Origin: Spirogloea muscicola
Taxonomy: Eukaryota; Streptophyta; Zygnematophyceae; Spirogloeales; Spirogloeaceae
NCBI GenBank assembly: GCA_009602725.1
Contig: WELB01000032.1
Span: 196,259-254,262 of the forward strand
Length of the DNA: 58,004 bases
Reading direction: 5' to 3'
Shown here piece after piece: positions 19,320 through 30,505 of the stretch. Position numbers and translations under genes: made by a program. Every line of letters starts with the position of its first letter. The first letter of the stretch is position 1. Below the pieces are notes generated by a model that worked only from the letters and a program-made list of their open reading frames with translations, searched no databases and was not told where the DNA came from.

Positions 19320-20400
19320 AGAAATGCTTTACTTGTCTTTGCAAACCCTTGTCCCGACCCATAGGGCGCTGTGGACGAGGTCTGGAGAAGGGAAGGCCCT
19401 GCCGCCTAGCAGTCCTTGATCCGATGGGCCTTGTCGCCGCAGCGAAGCAGCCACCTGCCTCCACTATCGGCTTCCTGAAGCCGATAGTGGATTGGGGGCG
19501 AACGTTCGGCCCCGCCTTGGGATTGAACCGCTTCTTGACCCGCTCTGCCTCTGCAGAGCGTCCCCTGCCTCCAGCAAGATCCACCGCGACCCATCCTCAT
19601 TAGGTCGGGCAGCCCAGCCTTGAATCGCTGGCACTGTTCCACGGCCTTTATCGGCTCGTTGCGCAATTTCGACACCAGCAGCCTGTAATGCTGCACGTAT
19701 GGAACCAATTCTCCGCGCATCGGGTAGCATCCAGCTTATCACGAGCCCTCAGCCAGCTCCGCATGGATCTCGCCGTAAGCAGTGACGAGCAAGCTGGAGA
19801 AGTACTTCCAGGTGTTGAGCACTATGGCGGCGAAATTCGTGTCAGGGAGTCCCACCACTCACGTGGTTCCCACTCGACATACGTTATTTTGAGCGGTACT
19901 CTGACCTACGCGTCCGTGTTGCTCAACACGAAACGTTCCGTCATCTCGCCGAGCCAGGCCTGGAGCCCTCGCCGGTCATCCCATCCGGAGTATTGTTGAG
20001 GCGCGTGGGCCGTCGCACGCACGTCCATGCGACGGTTTGCCAGTGCTCTGGCGCATCAAATGTACCACGGCATCGACGCCTTGCACATGCCGCTCTCCGG
20101 CACGCTGCCGGACAGGTTGGCCGTGCTGCTCCTCACCCATTCATCCCCCTAAGGCAGCAATTGGAAGCGGGATCAGCGCAAGCTTAGCTGCCTCCAGGTC
20201 CTTCTTCAGGAGTGCCATCCGTTGCACCCCCCAACCCACAGGCACCGCTTGGCCCGCGGCTTCGAGCTCCGCTGGCCCCTCGGGACTTGCCCCGCAGCAG
20301 CGACTGCTGGCTGTGCTGTCGCTGCCTCAGCAGCCGGCCGCTCTTCCTCCCGCGGAGGGTTTGACGCGCACTGGAGGCGTGCGACTCCATGCCGTCTGGG
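19320..20400 (-). pseudogene. Gypsy M1 gag
   Basis: The N-terminal MESHASSARQTL...segment ends up at 20390-20184. The core DDRRGLQAWLGEM and the later LVSKLRNEPIKAVEQCQRFK (with AGLPD) follow. The knuckle (LLRCGDKAHRIKDC) is broken by a one-base shift at its first Cys. Plus-strand frames here are antisense shadows. Confidence 0.55.
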
Positions 20401-20881
20401 GGAACTGGGGGATCAGTCAGGTTCCGACAGTCAGCACATCACATCTTCCATCTGAGATGCAAGGCAACGCAATACTGCTGGACCAGATAGCGAGCAAGCA
20501 AGACAGTGCGCTGCATGGCTCCAAACAGCAGGGCAGGCAGAAGGCTGCAGATAAGGTCAAGACCGATGCACAAGATCGATGGTGGTCTCACGACTATTTG
20601 TACCGATCAATAACGCAGCTTTTAGTCCCCACATCAAAGTTGGCGATTATAAGCAGGTGGTTTTCCCGAAAGAATTATTATCCAGGCAGGGATTGGCGCC
20701 GGTCGCCAGCTGGCTCAGGGCGCAAAGAAAAGGCAGCACCTGGCGACCCCACCGAGCAGCCTCCCGGACCAACGTCTTACAAGATACTTTGATTCCAACC
20801 AAAAAACAAGTAGACAATCAGAAGGATCCTTACATCATCAGTCGCAAAAACAAAAATATATATTAGCACCATAGATGCAAT
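20401..20881 (-). other. Gypsy M1 leader (5' untranslated internal region)
   Basis: The interval between the PBS and gag on the minus strand. No coding motifs are visible. Confidence 0.4.
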
Positions 20882-20893
20882 TCTGATATCAAT
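20882..20893 (-). promoter_or_regulatory. Degenerate primer-binding site of M1
   Basis: The minus strand reads TTGATATCAGAA directly after the LTR end TTACA. This is a decayed form of TTTGGTATCAGAG, complementary to the initiator-Met tRNA 3' end. Confidence 0.5.
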
Positions 20894-21119
20894 TGTAAGG
20901 AACTGCCGTTACACGCACTTAAGAGTATGTAGTCCTTCCTAGGTTCGGCTATAGGGCTTAAGTCAACCCCACTACACAGAGAAGCACTCGCGCATAGGCT
21001 CAGTGGAAGGCAGGCCCTGTGGCACCGCCGTCAGGCGGTGACTCCACCTCCCGGGCGCAAGCCAGCAGCTGTCCTCTAAGGGGCGCAGCCACGGAGTCCG
21101 CAGCAATCCCCGCAGCAGG
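20894..21119 (-). repeat. LTR A fragment, 5' LTR of M1
   Basis: Antisense LTR A 3' portion beginning TGTAAGGAACTG, with the stem-loop CACCGCC/GTCA/GGCGGTG at about 21023-21043. Truncated at 21119 where antisense LTR B begins. Confidence 0.6.
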
Positions 21120-21308
21120 GTCGCTGGGATTTTGAGACGAAACCCCTAGCACAGAGAAGCACCACAATCACACGCAGCAAGAATTTTAGCCCTGAGGCGG
21201 CGCCGACAGGCGGCGACTCACCTCTCGGTACGGGCCAGCAACTGTCCCAAAGGGAGCAGCCACAGTCTACCTTCAGGAGAGCCGATGACGATCCGCAGGG
21301 ACGGGTTG
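21120..21308 (-). repeat. LTR B fragment, antisense
   Basis: It matches LTR B from TCGCTGGG..TTTGAGAC to GATCCGCAGGGACGGGTTGCGGC, with the conserved stem-loop GGCGCCGACAGGCGGCG. Both sides are truncated. Confidence 0.55.
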
Positions 21309-22973
21309 CGGCATCAATGTTGCGAACCCTTCGAATCGCAACATTCAAGGAACTGATGCGTCTGCTACTTTAATGCATCTGGAGTGCGGGCTGCAGGACT
21401 GTGTCTAACTCGCCAAGCTTCTCGGCAACCCACAGCTGACCCCTCTGAGCTCTATGAGCGTATTCGTGAAGGGTATGGCAAAGACCCATGGTTTGCTGAG
21501 GCAGCCAACTGAATACAAAGGCTTTTGGTGGTAAGGCGACGCTATTGTGGTCCAGGACTGCAACGCTTTGCGCACTGACATAATGAAGGGACCTGCATGG
21601 TACGCCTTCCAGTGATCATCTTGGAGTGAGCAACACCAAACAGGCTGTGCGACGCTTCATCTGGTGGAAGGGCTTCTCAGCCCAGGTGCATGCTTATGTG
21701 ACAAGCTGTGCCACATGCCGACGTAGTAAGGCAATCTCTGGCAAGCCTGCCGGAGGATTTCAGCCTTTGCAATTTCCGGAGCGAAATTGGACTGATGAAA
21801 GTGTGGCTTTTATGAGACATTTGCCTGAGTCGCGGAACGGCTTTGATGTCATTGTCGTCTTTGTGGATCGTTTGAGAAAAGTGGTGCATTTTTATCAGCG
21901 GATAATTTCTCCAGCATCTTTGTGGATAAGGCACACATCTTTGTGGAAGCTGCTGGGATACCTGGAAGGCTGGTCTTGGACCGTGATCCTCGCTTTACAG
22001 GTCACTTCTGGAAGGAAGTTTGCAAGCATATTGGCACGAACCAGGGCATGTCCACAGCCTTTCAACCACAGAGGGATGGCCAAACCAAGAGAATGAGGCT
22101 GGTTCTGGAGGACATGCTGAGGCACTTTGTCAATGCCAGCCAGACTGACTGGATGAGTATTTGGCTCCAGCTGGATGTGCTTTGGAAAATGCCTTTCATG
22201 CGTCCACTAAGGAGACATCTTCTTCCTCAACTATGGTCAGCATCCCTGAGCTCCACTTCAGGTGAAAAGGGCGGAACGAGATCCCGTCGCGATAGCTTTT
22301 ACTGGGACCCTCTTGAAGGCCCAGAAATGAGCTCGGCATTTCTTAGTAAGCCTCAGAATGAGGAAGAGCAAGTATTCAAATTGAAAACTCAACTCGCCAA
22401 TTGGCGACCCAGCGTGGCCAAAAGGCTTATGCTGACAGAAGTCAGAAGGATGTGTCCTTTGACGTTGGTGCACAAGTGCTGCTGAGCACGAAATACCTGT
22501 TTTGGGTGCTGTGGGTACCAGCGAGTTGCTGCCAAGTGGGTTGGACCATTTGCAGTAGTACGCCTCGTGGGCAAGGTGCCCTACGAGCTGCAGAAGCCGG
22601 TGCAGTGGAAGGTTTATGACGCCTTTCATGTTCTCAGCTGAGGGCCCTTTCATTCGGATAGCCGTGTCCAACCGCCTCCACCTCCACTATTGATCAAGGA
22701 TGACCTTGAAATTCAGGTGGAAGAGATCTTGTCACACAGGGACAATCGCCAAGACCCGTGAGTTTCTGGTGAAGTGGCTAGGCCATGGGCCTTAGCACAA
22801 CACGTGGGAGCCTGCGACCAAACTGGCAAATCGTCCAGCTGCTCTCAAGGAATACCTGGCCAAGGGTGGTGATTCCACTCGGCTTGCACGAGGCCGCATC
22901 CGTCGGGCATCTGGATACCAGTCGGTTGTTCTCTCGTTGTTCCCGAGGACGGGAACACCAGAGTGGGGAATTA
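21309..22973 (+). pseudogene. Gypsy P2: RNase H end, integrase and chromodomain
   Basis: ELYERIREGYGKDPWFAEA, HHCC finger remnant (WWKGFSAQV..YVTSCATCRRS), VFVDRLRKVVH, LDRDPRFTGHFWKEVCKHI (open frame from about 21922), then DGQTKRMRLVLEDM, where catalytic Glu is replaced by Lys. The chromodomain remnant has PPPLLIKDDLEIQVEEILSH and GEVARPWA. A polypurine tract and LTR A follow. Confidence 0.6.
22961..22973 (+). promoter_or_regulatory. Polypurine tract of P2
   Basis: GAGTGGGGAATTA directly precedes the LTR A start TGTAACG; equivalent tracts occur before the 3' LTRs at 39688 and 50932. It primes plus-strand DNA synthesis in LTR elements. Confidence 0.6.
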
Positions 22974-23505
22974 TGTAACGATCCAGCCGTTTGGTTATGC
23001 CACACGGTGCTGTTAGCGTCACATGACCGCTAACCGTTTGACGGCAAGTGGCCAGCCAGGTGGCGAGCTTGCTGGCCGGGCGAGTGGCCCGCCCAGGTGC
23101 GGCCCCGCCCGTCCTAATATACCCTTCGCTAGAATCCACCCGTCCAAGGGAGGATCTTTGGCCCGCCGCAAGGCAGGCCATGGGGCGACCTGCTCACAGG
23201 AGGGAGGGTGGCACGGGGGAAGCACTACGAGCCTCGGGCTGAGACCCGACATGACTTGGGACCGGTGAGCCTGAGAGCAGCCTTGCTGCTGCCTGCCGCC
23301 GCAGCCGCCGCCGCACCCTGCTGCGGGGCTTGCTGCGGGGAGTCCGTGGCTATGCCCCTTGGGGGACAGCCGACGGCTTGCGGCAGGAGGTAGAATCGCC
23401 GCCGGACGGCGGCGCCACAGGGCATGTCTTCCGCTGCGCCTGTGCGCTAGTGCTTCACTGTGTAGTGGATGAGGACGACTGACCCCCAAGTGCGTGTGTC
23501 TAGGG
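22974..23505 (+). repeat. LTR A, 3' LTR of P2 (3' end truncated)
   Basis: It starts TGTAACGATCCAGCCG and keeps the stem-loop CGCCGCC/GGAC/GGCGGCG near 23397-23416. The end diverges at GTGTCTAGGGTCC. A roughly 50-bp gag N-terminal remnant (CTGCAGCAGCCACTGCCTCG) then joins antisense LTR C. Confidence 0.65.
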
Positions 23506-23562
23506 TCCCTGCAGCAGCCACTGCCTCGGTAGCTGGCTCTGCAGCAGCCGCTCTGCAGCATC

Positions 23563-24530
23563 CCTGTCCCGAAGCACACAGCTCGGGTCAGACTGTCCTG
23601 TTGGTTTAAATTCGAATATAGGGTGTTTTGGAGACAACCCTCATACCAATGTAAGGTTCCTCTCCCTATACATACAGTTAGGGTCAGTACGTTCTGGTCT
23701 GGGTCCAGACATAGCGTTTTGCAGAACCCTCATGCAGGAAACGCCAACGCACATACGCGCACAGAGCGCAGCGGAAGTATTGCCCTGAGGCACCGCCCTA
23801 GGGCGGTGACTTCTTCAATAGACTTACAGAGAGCTGGCGGGGCCCGCAGAAAGAGCTGCGGCGACGGGCTGGTCAGAAGGCGGCAGCAGCAGGCACACCA
23901 GGACAGAACATGATGCAGATGGATGCTCAGTATCCATGAGTGAGCAACAGCAAATCAGAATAAGTCGGAGCAGGTAAGGGGGCACTCTGTCCAGACCCTG
24001 AGGCAGCAGCCGTAGCGCGGCCGGCGCGCGTGTGGACCGCGTGAGCCAGAGAGCGCTGGAGCGAGACCGCCAGCTCCGGGCGAGGGAGCCGGCAGCATCG
24101 AAGCCTGGCAGACCAGGCCGCCGCTCGATGGCCTGCCGGGCAAGCCGCTGGAGGAGATCCAACCAGCCACTGCCGAAGGCCCCGTGAACGTCAATGGCCA
24201 GGGCCGCGAAGTCATTGCCTGGAGTGTGGTCGGCGTACTTACGCTCCTTGCCCTGGGCCGCCAAACCGACCGCGTGCCCATCGGTCGACGCCGACTTGGC
24301 GGGGTTGGTGGAGTCGACGCAATTGGCAGTCACCACATCCACGATAATACCCTCCTCCGGGCAGGATGGCGACTAGGTCAGCGCGCCGAATGTGGGGTTG
24401 TCCGTCTGCGCCCAGCTGGATAGCCAAGGGCCACTACTTACAGCGTTTCTCCTGCCACCCCATCCCCGAGGCTGTGACGAGGGTCGCCCCCAAGGCCCTC
24501 TCCCGAAGGGGCGGGTCGGACAAAGGGGAC
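23563..24530 (-). repeat. LTR C pieces, antisense, interrupted by a LINE
   Basis: Antisense LTR C 3' end (23563-23641), a second overlapping start (23653-23900, stem-loop CACCGCCC/TA/GGGCGGTG near 23790-23808), then LTR C again at 24427-24530 (TTCTCCTGCCACC...GACAAGGGGACAC) after a LINE fragment. The LINE therefore inserted into, and partly replaced, this LTR. Confidence 0.55.
23901..24426 (-). pseudogene. LINE fragment: endonuclease-like domain plus tail, inserted in LTR C
   Basis: A long open minus-strand frame with RRADLVAI....IIVDVVTANCVDS, HAVGLAAQGKERKYADH, ALAIDVHGAFGSGWLDLLQR, LARQAIERRPGLPGFDAAGS. A shift then gives the tail and MDTEHPSAS. Same order as at 3230-3885 and 55550-56535, which establishes the domain order endonuclease-like, KYADH, tail. 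Confidence 0.65.
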
Positions 24531-24544
24531 ACTAAGGGCGGCGC

Positions 24545-24668
24545 TGTAGAGGACCTCGCCCTGAACCAGCAGTTAGGGTGAGTCGTCTTTCTTATATTCG
24601 TATGTAGGGGTTATAGGGACCGACCCACTAAACAGAGCACTGGCGCATAGGCGCAGCGGAAGACAGGC
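24545..24668 (-). repeat. LTR A fragment, antisense
   Basis: Reverse complement of the LTR A 3' end (TGTAGAGGACCTCGCCC..., AGTTAGGGTGAGTCG, CCACTAAACAGAGCAC), cut at GACAGGC where LTR B starts. Confidence 0.55.
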
Positions 24669-25413
24669 TGTAAAGGCCCCGCCGTTGCGGGCCCCTTAAC
24701 TTCGAATTAAGCACTAACGTGTGACCCTTGACGCGCACGCGACTGACGCGGTGCCACGCGTGTGCGACGAGCGCGCGACGCGCGAGGTGACGAATCTTAG
24801 AAGAGGCGGCGCATCTTGGGCTCCCAGAGAGGAGATTCTCGGCGGGTTCTCGAAGCTGCCGCCAGGACACGTGTGGCGCGCCTTCGGGCCTATGCCGCGC
24901 AGAGCGGCGCCGCCAGGCGGCGCCGCAGGGCGGTACCGCTGGGACGCGCCGCAGGCGGCGCCGCAAGGCGGTGCCGCGCCGCAGGACGGCCGCCGGTTCC
25001 AGAAGGGAGCCGCGTGGCCTGCCCTCGCCCTAATTTCCCCTTTGTCGGGTCCGCCTTCTCGAGGGTGGGCCTTGAGACGAGCCTCCCAGAGACCCCTGGG
25101 GAGAAGGTGGCACATGAAGCACTATGAGTAGGGCTGAGACCAGACTCGGGGCACCCGGTCGAGTCAGCGAAGCCCACGCCAGAGAGAGGCGCGCGGCCCT
25201 GCTGCCGGGTGCTGCCGCAGCTCGCCGACGCAGCCCTGCTGCTGCCTATTACTGCCGCCGCAACCCCTCCCTGCAGATCTTCATCGGCTCTCCCGAAGGT
25301 AGACTGCGGCTGCTCCCTTTGGGACAGTTGCTGGCCCGTACCGAGAGGTGAATCGCCGCTCGTCGGCGGCGCCTCAGGGCAAGGTAATCCGCTGCGTGTC
25401 CACGTGGTGCTTC
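24669..25413 (+). repeat. LTR B, inserted in LTR A
   Basis: It begins TGTAAAGGCCCCGCCG (a diverged TGTAACGTCCCCGCCG) and runs to CACGTGGTGCTTC, where antisense LTR C cuts it. The first half is rich in GCGGCGCCGC repeats; the stem-loop lies near 25354-25371. Confidence 0.6.
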
Positions 25414-26414
25414 TGTAACATCCCTGTCCCTTATCACACAGTTAGGGTCAGAATGTCGTGTTTGGGTTCGGTCATGAGGTGTTTTGGAGACAACCCCTCA
25501 TACAAGAGAACGGCAACGCACATACGTGCACAAAGCGCAGCAGAAGTCTTACACTGAGGCACCGCCTTAGGGCGGTGACTCTAGCAATAGACTTGCAGAG
25601 AGCCGGCGGGTCCCGCGGCGAGGAGCTGTGGCGACGGGCTGGGCAGCAGGCGGCAGCAGCGAAGCTGTGACGGCGGCGGCGGCAGCAGGCAGCAGCGGGG
25701 CTGGCTAGGCAGCAGCAGAGCTGTGTCTCTCTCGGCGTTAGTCGGACTCCGGAGTCTGGCCAAGGCCTACTACTTATATATAGCGGTTCTCCTGCCACCC
25801 CTCCCCAGAGGGTGTGACGAGGATCGCCCCCAGGGCCCTCCCCTGGAGGGGCGGGCCTGACAAGGGGACACGATGAATGCAAGAGGCTGGCGCACAGGGC
25901 CAGAGGCCTATAGCACGAGTACAAGGGACTAGCGCCAAGAGGCCGGCGCGCGAGACCAAGAGACTGGCGCGCAGAACAGGGCCTAACGCCAAGGAGGTGA
26001 CGCGCCAGGCCAAGAGCCTCGTTATACCCTCCCGGGAGGGCTGGCAGGAGAACCGCTATAAGTAGTAGGCCTTGGCCAGACTCCGGAGTCCGACCAACGC
26101 CGAGAGAGACTCAGCTCTGCTGATGCCTAGACAGCCCCGCTGCTGCCTGCTGCCGCCGCCGTCGCCACAGCTCTGCTGCTGCCGCCTGCTGCCCAGCCCA
26201 TCGCCGCAGCTCCTCGCTGCGGGCCCCGCCGGTTCTCTGTAAGTCTATTGGTAGAGTCACCACCCTAGGGCGGTGCCTCAGGTTAAGAATTCCGCTGCGC
26301 TCTGTGCGCGTATGTGCGTTGGCGTTCTCTTGTATGAGGGTTGCCTCCAAAACACCCTATGACCAAACAGGACAGTTTGACCCTAACTGTGTGATTAGGG
26401 ACAGGGATGATATA
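25414..26414. repeat. LTR C palindrome: head-to-head inverted duplication
   Basis: The left arm (25414 to about 25860) is antisense LTR C starting TGTAACATCCCTGTCCC. The right arm (about 26010-26414) is sense LTR C ending GGGACAGGGATGATATA. Arms of about 400 bp are close to exact reverse complements; the centre is a GC-rich spacer of about 150 bp. A PBS follows the right arm, so that arm serves as the 5' LTR of P3. Confidence 0.75.
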
Positions 26415-26427
26415 TTGGTATAAGAGG
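26415..26427 (+). promoter_or_regulatory. Primer-binding site of P3
   Basis: TTGGTATAAGAGG directly follows the LTR end. One or two differences from TTGGTATCAGAGG (initiator-Met tRNA complement). Confidence 0.65.
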
Positions 26428-26954
26428 AGTTTTTGCATCTAGCCAGTCACGTAAGCGGTTCTGTTTTACTGCTGACAGTGCAAGGATCCCTCTGTACTCT
26501 GGACTAAAATTTCTCTTCTGAGTTATCCAGAGTGGACGTGGAGCTGTCATCGGCGAAGCGGCACGTCACCTCCTCGCCTTCGACATCCACGTTCCGGGCC
26601 TCCAACATCCCAAGCGATTCTTCGTCCTGGCGGCAATCTTTATTGCCAGGTCAGTACTTGCCAGCGTAAACTACCTGTGTTCGGCGGATTGCCGGCCAAT
26701 ATGGCAAGGAAGTGAAACCGGTCGCTGGTGGGCGGTAAAGTCTGGCCGTATGCCAGGAATTGGTTGGTGTTTTTTCTCCTGGTCCCTCCCTCTTGCTGCT
26801 CGTTCAGCTTTGTGTTTTGGAGGTACGATGCACGCGCTGTCATGATTGCTTGTTGGTCTGGGGCACCAGTCCTTCTGAGTATTATCTTGACAGTATGGAT
26901 CCTCGATATGTCTGCCGCCACTGACTTGATCCGTCTGTGGGTGGTGCATAAGGC
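26428..26954 (+). other. Gypsy P3 leader
   Basis: Non-coding internal sequence between PBS and gag. It resembles the leader at 15715-16077 and the reverse complement of 45400-45900. Confidence 0.5.
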
Positions 26955-28060
26955 ATGGAGTCGCCGGATTCCAGCGCTTGTCCTCCTCCACCGGCAGCAC
27001 CTGCTCTGGAGGTTGAGGAGCTCGCCGACGATCTGGCGGAGCTCCAGGCGCCCAACGCGGACGACCTAACCTCCGATGACGCGCAGCGCAGCGCACGCCT
27101 TCTGGAGCTCCACGAGGCCGCTGTCCCTGTTTGTGGGGATCCTGCGGTGGCGGCCTTTATGGGCGCACTGCTGGAGGAAGTACAATCAATCGCTCACTGC
27201 CCGGCTGTGTAAGGGCGAGAAGCGCATTCGGCTCAAGACCAAAGTACGTGAGTCGCAGCTTGGGCGTGCCAAGCCCGCCCTGCCGGCCAAGTTCAGCGGA
27301 CCATCCTTCCAAGGCGGCTTCAACGCCTTGTTATCGGAGATTTTGGCATTGTTTGTACAGTGCGGCACTGGCGTCCAACACCGTGTCGGGCTTGCAGCCA
27401 CTCACCTCTCCGGCGTTCGGCCCAATGGTGGGAAAGTCTGAAGAAGTCGTCCTCCCCTGCAGTGTACAATCTTTGGGATTTATTCGTAAGATCGTTGTCG
27501 AGTATTTACGGCGAAGTGCATGCCAAGCTCAACGCGCGGAATGAACTGGACGTCATCCGCATGCGGAACAACGACTTTGAGGATTATGTAAGGCGTTTCC
27601 ACGTCTGTTGTTCAGCAAGCTCAACACCAGATCTATTAATTAGTGATCAGTGTCAACGGTTCAAAGCGGGACTCCCGGAGCACGTCGCTCTACTTGCGCA
27701 ACTGGATGCAGTGACATTCCAGCCTGTGGACACCTTGGACAGCCTCATCGAGCAGGCGCGCCTAACGTTCGCAATGTACCTGCGCAAGCGTCCCCTCGCG
27801 GAAACCGTCGTCAATCCGGCTGCCCCTTCATCTTCGAGCGTCGGCTTAGCAGTATGCCCAGAACAAGTGCCAAGCCCTACGTGGGGCAAAGGCGTCCACA
27901 AAAACCAGGGGCCTTTGTCCCCGGGAAAACAGAGCTTGCTACCGCCGTGGCCAAAACGGCCACCGCATCCGTGACTCTACCCAAGCTCCCAAGCACCCCT
28001 CATCAATAAGCAAGTCTGCTCCACCCGGCCCCAAGGAGCAGTACAAGGGCAAGGGCAAAC
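26955..28060 (+). pseudogene. Gypsy P3 gag
   Basis: Starts MESPDSSACPPPPAAPALEV and stays open for 85 codons, then frameshifts. The core (27360-27974) has WWESLKKSSSPAVYNLWDLF, GEVHAKLNARNELDVIRMR, NDFEDYVRR, DQCQRFKAGLPEHVALLAQL and DSLIEQARLTF, the retrotransposon gag domain. The zinc knuckle region (27935-27990) is out of frame. Gag would form the particle. At least two frameshifts break it. Confidence 0.65.
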
Positions 28061-28445
28061 GTGAGTGCCTTGCCTAACTCCTGTGTGGAGTCCTCGATTG
28101 CATAACGTGCAAATTCTGTTTGAACGCGTAGGACATGCTTGTCCGCAGTCTTCTATTCCAGTAGTACGCTCCCTGCATATGCTCATGAAAATATGGTGAC
28201 TGGTGGTTCCATTGGTGTCTGGGTCCTCCGCAGCCAAGTGCAATCAGCTGCTCAGATGTATATAAGTTGGGTGGAACATCATGGGGCTGACGATCCTATG
28301 TTTTGCATCGTTTGATGCAGGCGAGGATTGTATCCTCAACCACCATCAGGACTGTCCCTGCTCTGTCGCTACACAGCAGGCCATCTTCACGTAGTACCTG
28401 TCGCTGCTCGATCACCTAAGAAATTGCTGATATATGTGATATTTG
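28061..28445 (+). pseudogene. Gypsy P3 conserved unknown domain after gag
   Basis: Across one or two slips: ILFERVGHACPQSSIPVVRS, IGVWVLRSQVQSAAQMYISW, VEHHGADDPMFCIV, PSGLSLLCRYTAGHLHVV. The pattern YISW-x(3)-HG-x(4)-F-x-IV then GL-x-LLCR-x(2)-AGHLHV is shared with P1, M1 and M4. Confidence 0.5.
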
Positions 28446-28490
28446 TAATTTAGACTTTCTTCAGTTGGCGACTTAGCATTTTGTGCTACC

Positions 28491-28907
28491 ATGCCTAGTA
28501 TGCTATTTCCCGGCATAGCAGCTGGTCAACCAGCCCAGATCCTCATAGACACGGGTGCCTCGGTATCCTGTGCTAGTAAGACTTTTGTGTGTAACAATGG
28601 CTTGCCTGTGCAACCCATTCATGTACTGCAAGCTACATTGGCCAATGGTCAACATATGAAAGTATCGGGCATTTGCAGAGTTACCAGTCGCATCCAAAGC
28701 TATAAGACGGTTGTGTCTTGTCATGTCAGTGATTTGGTGTCTGCCTTTGATGTCATCTTGGGCGATGATTGGCTCTGTGCCACCGCGTCTGTGCTTGATA
28801 GTAAACAGCGCACGTGTCGGCCGACGTGGTACTCGTCGTTTCGAATTGCACAACGTCAACATTCCCTGTGTGCCACCACCCATGCAAGACTCTTCTCTGC
28901 GGCTTAA
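28491..28907 (+). pseudogene. Gypsy P3 aspartic protease
   Basis: A clean 138-codon frame with MLFPGIAAGQPAQILIDTGA. The active site DTGAS is intact at 28548-28562. LANGQHMKVSGICRV and SAFDVILGDDWLCAT follow. It is the best-preserved protease in the window. It would process Gag-Pol; the frame after DDWL drifts, so the element as a whole is dead. Confidence 0.72.
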
Positions 28908-30505
28908 GCTGAGCGGATGAAGAAGCCTTTTCGAAAGAGAACCAGCTTCGGCTACGTATCTGGGTGTTGTGATGAGTGCTGAGTCTCCCCCTGACTCTGA
29001 AGTGAGTATCGTGGCCTCATGCAGTACGGCTCTTGACAAGTTGTTTGCAGAGTGTTCGGATGTAATCCCGGATGCACTTTCAGACGCTTTGTGTGACGAC
29101 CCTGACCCTCAACAGCACAGTCAGGGGTCAGTACGTCCTGGTTTCGGGTGCTGGGGTTTAGAGTCAAACCCCCAGCACAGTGAAGCACCACGTGTGATAC
29201 GCAGCGGACGTCTCGCCCTGAGGCGCTGCCCACAGGCAGCGACTCACCTCTCAGGTACGGGCCAGCCACTGTCCCCAAAGGAGCAGTCACAGTCTTACTC
29301 ACAGAAAGCCGACGAAGGTCCGCAACGACGGGATGCGGCGACGGGCTGCAGCAGCGGGCAGCAGCAGGGCTGCGTCGGCGGGCTGCGGCAGCAGGCGGCA
29401 GCAGGGCTGCACCTCTCTCTCGCGGGCTTCACTGATGTTGAACGGGGTTTTCCGCGTCGGCTCTCAGCCCTACTTGTAGTGCTTCATGTGCCACCCTCCC
29501 CAGGGGTCTCTGGGAGGCTCGTCTCAGGGCCCGCCTTCGGGACGGCGGGCCCGACAAAGGGAATCTAGTGCGAGGGCAGGCCACGCGGCTCCCTTCTGGA
29601 GGCGGCGGCCGTCCTGCGGCGCCGGCTTGCGGCGCCGCCAGTGAGTCACGGTGTGGCGCGGCGTCACAGGCGCGCCACACGTGTCACATACACGTCATTG
29701 CGGGCACGACGGCAGAATCAGGAATATGCCGAGAAGCTCCGCTCTGGAAGTCCAGGATTCGCCTCGGCTGGAGGCGGCGCACCTGCACGTCATATCGTCA
29801 GCAGGCGCGTCACACCGCGCGACACCTCGCGTGGCGCTCTCGCACTGTCGAATGCGCGTCGCACGCGTCAGTCGCGAGCGCGTCAGTGATTAGCGCTTAA
29901 CTCGAAGATAAGCGCCCCGTAACGGCGGGGATGTTACCGGATCGAGGCGTGGCTCATATACTTCCATTGGAGCTTGGCGCTGTACCGCCGTACGGTCCTG
30001 TGTATCGACTGAGTCCACTCGAATTTCTAGAAATGCGCAAGCCCAAGTGACAATATTGCTCCGTCAAAGGCACATTGAGCCTTCCCAATCCCCGCATGGT
30101 GCGCCTATCCTCTGTAAAAGACAAAGATGGTGGTCTCCATATGTGCGTCGATTACCGAGCCCTGAACAAGCTCACTGTCAAGTATCGTTACCCCTTGCCT
30201 CGTATAGATGATCCGTTCGATCGTCTCGCGGAAGCTAAAGTGTTCGGTTCCCTCGACTTGCAAAGTGGGTATCACCAAATCCGTATCACTCCTGAGGATG
30301 TTCCAAAGTCAGCGTTTCGTACGCCGATTCCACTTCAAGGTGCTGAGCTTTGGTCTGACCAACGTACCTGCTACGTTTCAGGCTATGATGACGAAGGTCT
30401 TTGGTCCCCTCTTGTATAATTTCGTGCTGGTCTACGTGGATGACATTCTGGTGTTCAGTAAAACGCCTGATGATCACGTACGACAACTGCGGGAAGTCCT
30501 GCAGC
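28908..30505 (+). pseudogene. Gypsy P3 reverse transcriptase, split by solo LTR B
   Basis: The part before the insert reads SAESPPDSEVS and LDKLFAECSDVIPDALSDAL. After 29938 it resumes at DRGVAHILPLELGAVPPYG, then [60 protein letters not shown], a slip, then [20 protein letters not shown] and FVLVYVDDILVFSKTPDDH (YVDD 30433-30444). Cut at 30505 by LTR B. Confidence 0.7.
29092..29937 (-). mobile_element. Solo LTR B inserted in P3 RT
   Basis: 846 bp from TGTGACGACC to GGGGATGTTAC. RT codons for PDALSDAL lie on one side and DRGVAH on the other. No exact target duplication is visible, and a few target bases are missing. The stem-loop CGCTGCC/CACA/GGCAGCG is at 29224-29241. About as similar to the 14562-15454 solo LTR as two recent sisters. 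Confidence 0.8.

Noticed and set aside
20037-20792. A 251-codon plus-strand frame
   Set aside because: It lies antisense to M1 gag and its leader; the minus strand carries the family motifs.
29092-29937. Target-site duplication for this solo LTR
   Set aside because: Flanks are CTTTG and CGGAT; no 4-6 bp match. Some target bases seem deleted, so no duplication is claimed.
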